From Zeugodacus cucurbitae (lineage: Eukaryota > Arthropoda > Insecta > Diptera > Tephritidae): a DNA stretch of 64,000 nt. Below the pieces are notes generated by a model that worked only from the letters and a program-made list of their open reading frames with translations, did no database searches and was not told the origin of the DNA. Shown piece by piece: positions 60,943 to 64,000 of the stretch. Within the stretch, counting starts at the first letter, position 1. Every line of letters begins with the position of its first letter. The stretch covers positions 71,585,001 through 71,649,000 of the forward strand of contig NC_071670.1 in assembly GCF_028554725.1 (NCBI RefSeq), written 5' to 3'. The position numbers and the translations under genes were made by a program.

Positions 60943-61262
60943 ATAACAGACGCAAACGCTTCTAACTTTGTCGGAAAGTTAGATATACCAGAAACCAAAT
61001 TACTACTCTGTACCGTATGTATATAATAAATGAAGACACTCCGGAAGATTTGTTACTTTTATTCAAAAAGTAACAACCATAGCAAACTTAAACTGACTAG
61101 CTAGCTAAAAACTAGTACGGTTATACTAATGAACACATGTGACCAATGTGGAAATACATCTTGGCTTTTAGCTAATTGAAGTAGGTGATTTTTATTTTGA
61201 AATATGTTTTGTTATCATTTAATTTTACAATAAAAATTACACTGTAATTCTAAGCCTGATTA
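60943..61262. other. Gap between convergent Tim8 and CCDC137-like gene
   Basis: 320 bp carrying both 3' untranslated regions. No further gene is seen. Confidence 0.6.
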
Positions 61263-62367
61263 TCAAGATGTCGTTACTTCTTTTTTCTTCATATTCCTGT
61301 AAATCTCGATAAATTTGTTTTGTTCATCTTCAATCATTTTTCTTGTCGCCATAGGAAGTTTTTTCCTCTTGCCGCTAAGGATTACTTTTTCCACTTTACT
61401 TGAAACTGGTTTACTTTTACTCTCTATTTGAACATTATCACATTTAGTATTAGGTAATAACGTTTTAAGCAGCAAATTGGATTTTTTCCCTGGCTGAAAT
61501 TTAAAATAGCTTATTGAATCTTATTGCATTCATAAATATTTTTTCATCTTACTCTTGGAACTGTCTCAGATTTTTCAGCTCTTCGAGGCAAGGTGGTAAG
61601 TGTTGGGGGCGCATGTACAATTTCTCCGAAGCGTACTGTATCATATTTATATTCTTCCAAATCCTTATTTTCTTGGGATTTCTGGATTTAAATAGGCATG
61701 GTTACTTTAAAATATATTTTGTTGTTTAAAAAGATTACCTCTTCTTTATCTTCCTTAATGGCTTGTTTAATCAATTCTTTTGCAGTTTCAGGATCCAGAG
61801 GCTTTCCAGCTTTTTCTTTTCCCTTAGTTTTAGATATTTTACCTTTTCCTTTATTCTTTTGTTTTTCTTTTATTAATTCATCAATTTCATTCTTTGGTTT
61901 TTTGGTTATTGAAATTTCTCCAGTTTTTGCATTTCGAATAACATTGACACCATATTTAGCTTCGTATTGTGCTTCCCGCAAGGATTGAGAAGTTATTCTA
62001 TTTACACGCTTTAAGTAATCTTCATCGGTCTCTTCTTTTAACTGCTGGATGTTACCGATTTTTTTGGAATTTGCTAATTTATCTTTAGGTAAATCTTCTC
62101 TTCCTTTGTGTATTCGCTTAATTTTCTTACCAGCTTTGGTGTCTTCAACTAGTTTTTTAAATTGTGCGAATTTGAATGAAACTTGCTGAGTATCACGCTC
62201 AGGAGGATTGTTAGTAACTTTACGCAGCCTAAAAATATATATGATTACATTTATGCTGATAACAATATAACTAAAGGGCAATACTTTTTTTCTTTTTCTT
62301 CAAGTTGTTTTAGCGGATCTCGTACTCCATGGTGCTTACGGGCAGGAATTTTTCTTTTACGTACCAT
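61263..62367 (-). CDS. CCDC137-like nucleolar protein
   Basis: Four exons (62367-62285, 62228-61739, 61681-61553, 61493-61263) give 310 residues in frame. The start MVRKRKIPARKHHGVRDPLK is strongly basic. The middle holds a conserved EETDEDYLKRVNRITSQSLR block, and the C-terminus KKLPMATRKMIEDEQNKFIE with IYRNMKKK is the part typical of CCDC137. Members associate with chromosomes and the nucleolus. Human CCDC137 has been linked to pre-rRNA biology, but its biochemical function is unknown. Very Lys/Glu-rich with predicted coiled coil. It is divergent from Rab39, with a foldback MITE in between. Confidence 0.8.
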
Positions 62368-63387
62368 TTTATTTCACGTCTATCTGGCGCGATATCTTAT
62401 TTTCAACAAAATTAACTCACATGTGTTTGTTTACTTTCTTCTTCTTGGATTCTAAGACCGTTTTCACACGGGCAATTTTTGTCGCGGCAATTCTTAGTTT
62501 TATAGGAGAGGGGGCGACGAAGAGAAGAGAATTTCTCTCTCTCTAGCTTCCCTTGGTCGCCCCCTCTCCCTTAAAACTAAGAATTGCCGCGACAAAAATT
62601 GCCCGTGTGAAAACGGTCTAATGGAACTGCCATTCACCATAAATGCAAATTATATAAAAATATTTAAATTAGCACAAGGAAAAATTGTTGATTTCACATG
62701 TCAGCATAATATTTACTTAATAATTATTCTTAATGTATGTATAATACATATTCACCATACTTAATTTGTAGTTGATATTAATAATATATTTACTTATGCC
62801 ATTTTTTGAACAACACTGTCACGAATCAGAGAACGCAGAGAACGTGTAAATTTTCCATTTTCTTCATTTCTTGTGTTGACATTTGGAGTCAAACCACACA
62901 AACCAATTTTTATCACTCATACACTTGATTATCAGCATCAAATTTTCATAGTGAATACAATGAAGTAAATAATCAAAAACAATAGTCAATTTCTTCTAAT
63001 ATTATAAACAAAGTTCAAGTTTACAACACAAAAAGCAAGTGGACAAACGAGAGCAAATACGTCGTAATAATACTTTGTAGACATTGTCACTAAATTTTAT
63101 TATTCAATTGAAATTAATTACTCTACAATCTTACCAATAGTGAACCAAATCAATATAAAGGAACAACTATATACATTTTAAACTTTTAGCAACTTTGTTG
63201 AAAATAGTATTGGTGTTAATAATTGTTTAATCACATTCGTATTAGTAAAACTTCACAATAAACGGAATTTGGAGGAAGTGACTAACAAAAGTATATATCT
63301 GTCTTCTGAATAAAGTGTGCGAAAATTGCAACTGCGCTGTATTTTTTAATTTTTATATTCCAGTCTTTATTAGATACAACTTGCAGA
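62368..63387. other. Divergent promoter region between CCDC137-like gene and Rab39
   Basis: 1.0 kb of AT-rich sequence that includes a 163-bp foldback MITE within 90 bp of the CCDC137-like start codon. The Rab39 leader should lie near its right end. No DRE octamer was found. Confidence 0.6.
62456..62618. mobile_element. Foldback MITE with near-perfect 60-bp inverted arms
   Basis: Left arm 62456-62515 starts gaccgttttcacacgggcaa. The right arm (about 62560-62618) is its reverse complement over about 60 bases with one small difference (atagg against aaggg). TAA is present on both sides (62453-62455 and 62619-62621), a 3-bp target duplication of the PIF/Harbinger TWA kind. The loop is CT/GA-rich. 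Much higher GC content than the surroundings suggests a recent insertion. Non-coding. Confidence 0.88.
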
Positions 63388-64000
63388 ATGGTTGAACCTA
63401 TTTTTGATTACCAATTTCGACTGATTCTAATTGGCGATAGTACAGTGGGCAAGAGTTCGTTGCTCAAATTCTTTACAGATGGAAAATTCGCGGAGGTGAG
63501 ACACTGAATAATACTCACTTTAATAAAAAAAAAGAAACAGATAAAGATAAACAAAATATATTGATATGTAAATTACATAATTGAACAGAGACAGCAAAGC
63601 ATATACATCTATACATTTGTATATAAACCAGATGAACTAATTGATAAATTATCATATTTTTTCTAAAACATATGTTTGTAGGAATAACATTCATTGTTTG
63701 TACTTTGCTGTTTATGACTTCAAATAGTTATTAGCGTATGAAACATATATTGAGAGATTTAATTCATTTGATTAATGTTACAGCTATCTGACCCAACTGT
63801 TGGCGTAGACTTTTTTGCCCGCTTGATGGAAATGAAGGATGGAACTCAGATAAAACTCCAACTATGGGACACAGCTGGCCAAGAACGTTTTCGCTCAATT
63901 ACAAAATCATATTACCGAAACTCTGTTGGAGTCTTATTGGTATATGACATAACGAATTATGCTAGCTTTGAACATATTCCGCTTTGGATGATGGAAGCCC
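63388..64000 (+). CDS. Rab39: Small GTPase Rab39 (N-terminal part, cut by window end)
   Basis: Exons 63388-63495 and 63784 to the window end give 108 residues so far. G-box motifs: P-loop GDSTVGKSSLL, effector switch region DPTVGVDFFAR, and WDTAGQERFRSIT followed by SYYRNSVGVLLVYDITNY. The start MVEPIFDYQFRLILIGDSTV matches Rab39, which acts in endosome-lysosome and Golgi traffic and autophagy. The NKxD, SAK and C-terminal prenylation motifs lie beyond the window. Intron 1 is 288 bp with no recognised content. Confidence 0.93.

Noticed and set aside
1..64000. CRISPR arrays, bacterial operons, rRNA or tRNA genes
   Set aside because: No regular spacer-repeat pattern, no tRNA-like cloverleaf with A and B boxes, and no rRNA sequence was recognised. 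The content is eukaryotic throughout.

Overview
The window is nuclear DNA of a higher dipteran, most likely a tephritid fruit fly (Bactrocera, Zeugodacus or Ceratitis type). Genes have short GT-AG introns and an AT-rich background. The gene set is one known from Drosophila: hopscotch/JAK, Nob1, Naxe, p24, ZAP3, Tim8, Rab39. A transposon copy has the DD41D spacing of the rosa mariner group, which was first described from Ceratitis rosa. I assembled exons by eye from splice sites and reading-frame phase. Every spliced model closes in frame, but none was aligned to a database.

Layout. 1-2.6 kb is AT-rich non-coding DNA flanked by a degenerate inverted repeat. 2.6-15.3 kb is a compact housekeeping block: NOP53 (+), p24/TMED (-), a PA1-like PTIP partner (+), the 14-exon JAK kinase hopscotch (-), NAXE (+) and NOB1 (-). 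These are arranged in alternating head-to-head and tail-to-tail pairs. 15.9-31.6 kb is ZAP3/YLPM1 (+), an RNA- and phosphatase-linked nuclear protein. Its 7.2-kb second intron is a nest of mobile DNA: a pogo-like MITE, a Helitron helicase scrap, a TTAA-flanked element with a rosa-type mariner inside it, and a second deleted mariner.

31.6-52.5 kb is gene-poor. It appears to hold one long gene (+) for a single-pass Ig/FN3 cell-surface protein. There is a good Inr+DPE promoter candidate at 32.65 kb, a probable signal-peptide exon at 37.2 kb, and coding exons from 41.5 to 49.7 kb with two possible cytoplasmic tails. 52.5-56.5 kb holds a doubtful small coding relic, a 5'-truncated LINE and a short MITE. 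56.5-64 kb is compact again: a DPY19-like C-mannosyltransferase (-), Tim8 (+), a CCDC137 homologue (-), a small foldback MITE, and the start of Rab39 (+), which is cut by the window end.

Functionally the block mixes ribosome biogenesis (NOP53, NOB1, CCDC137-like), secretory traffic and glycosylation (p24, DPY19L, Rab39), mitochondrial and metabolite-repair proteins (Tim8, NAXE) and signalling (Hop, Ig/FN3 receptor). I see no operon-like logic. The likely coupling is through shared divergent promoters, two of which carry exact DRE (TATCGATA) sites, and through very close tail-to-tail ends. I found no clearly novel system. The most unusual material is the transposon nest, a four-copy MITE family, and several gene-structure features that automated annotation could easily miss.
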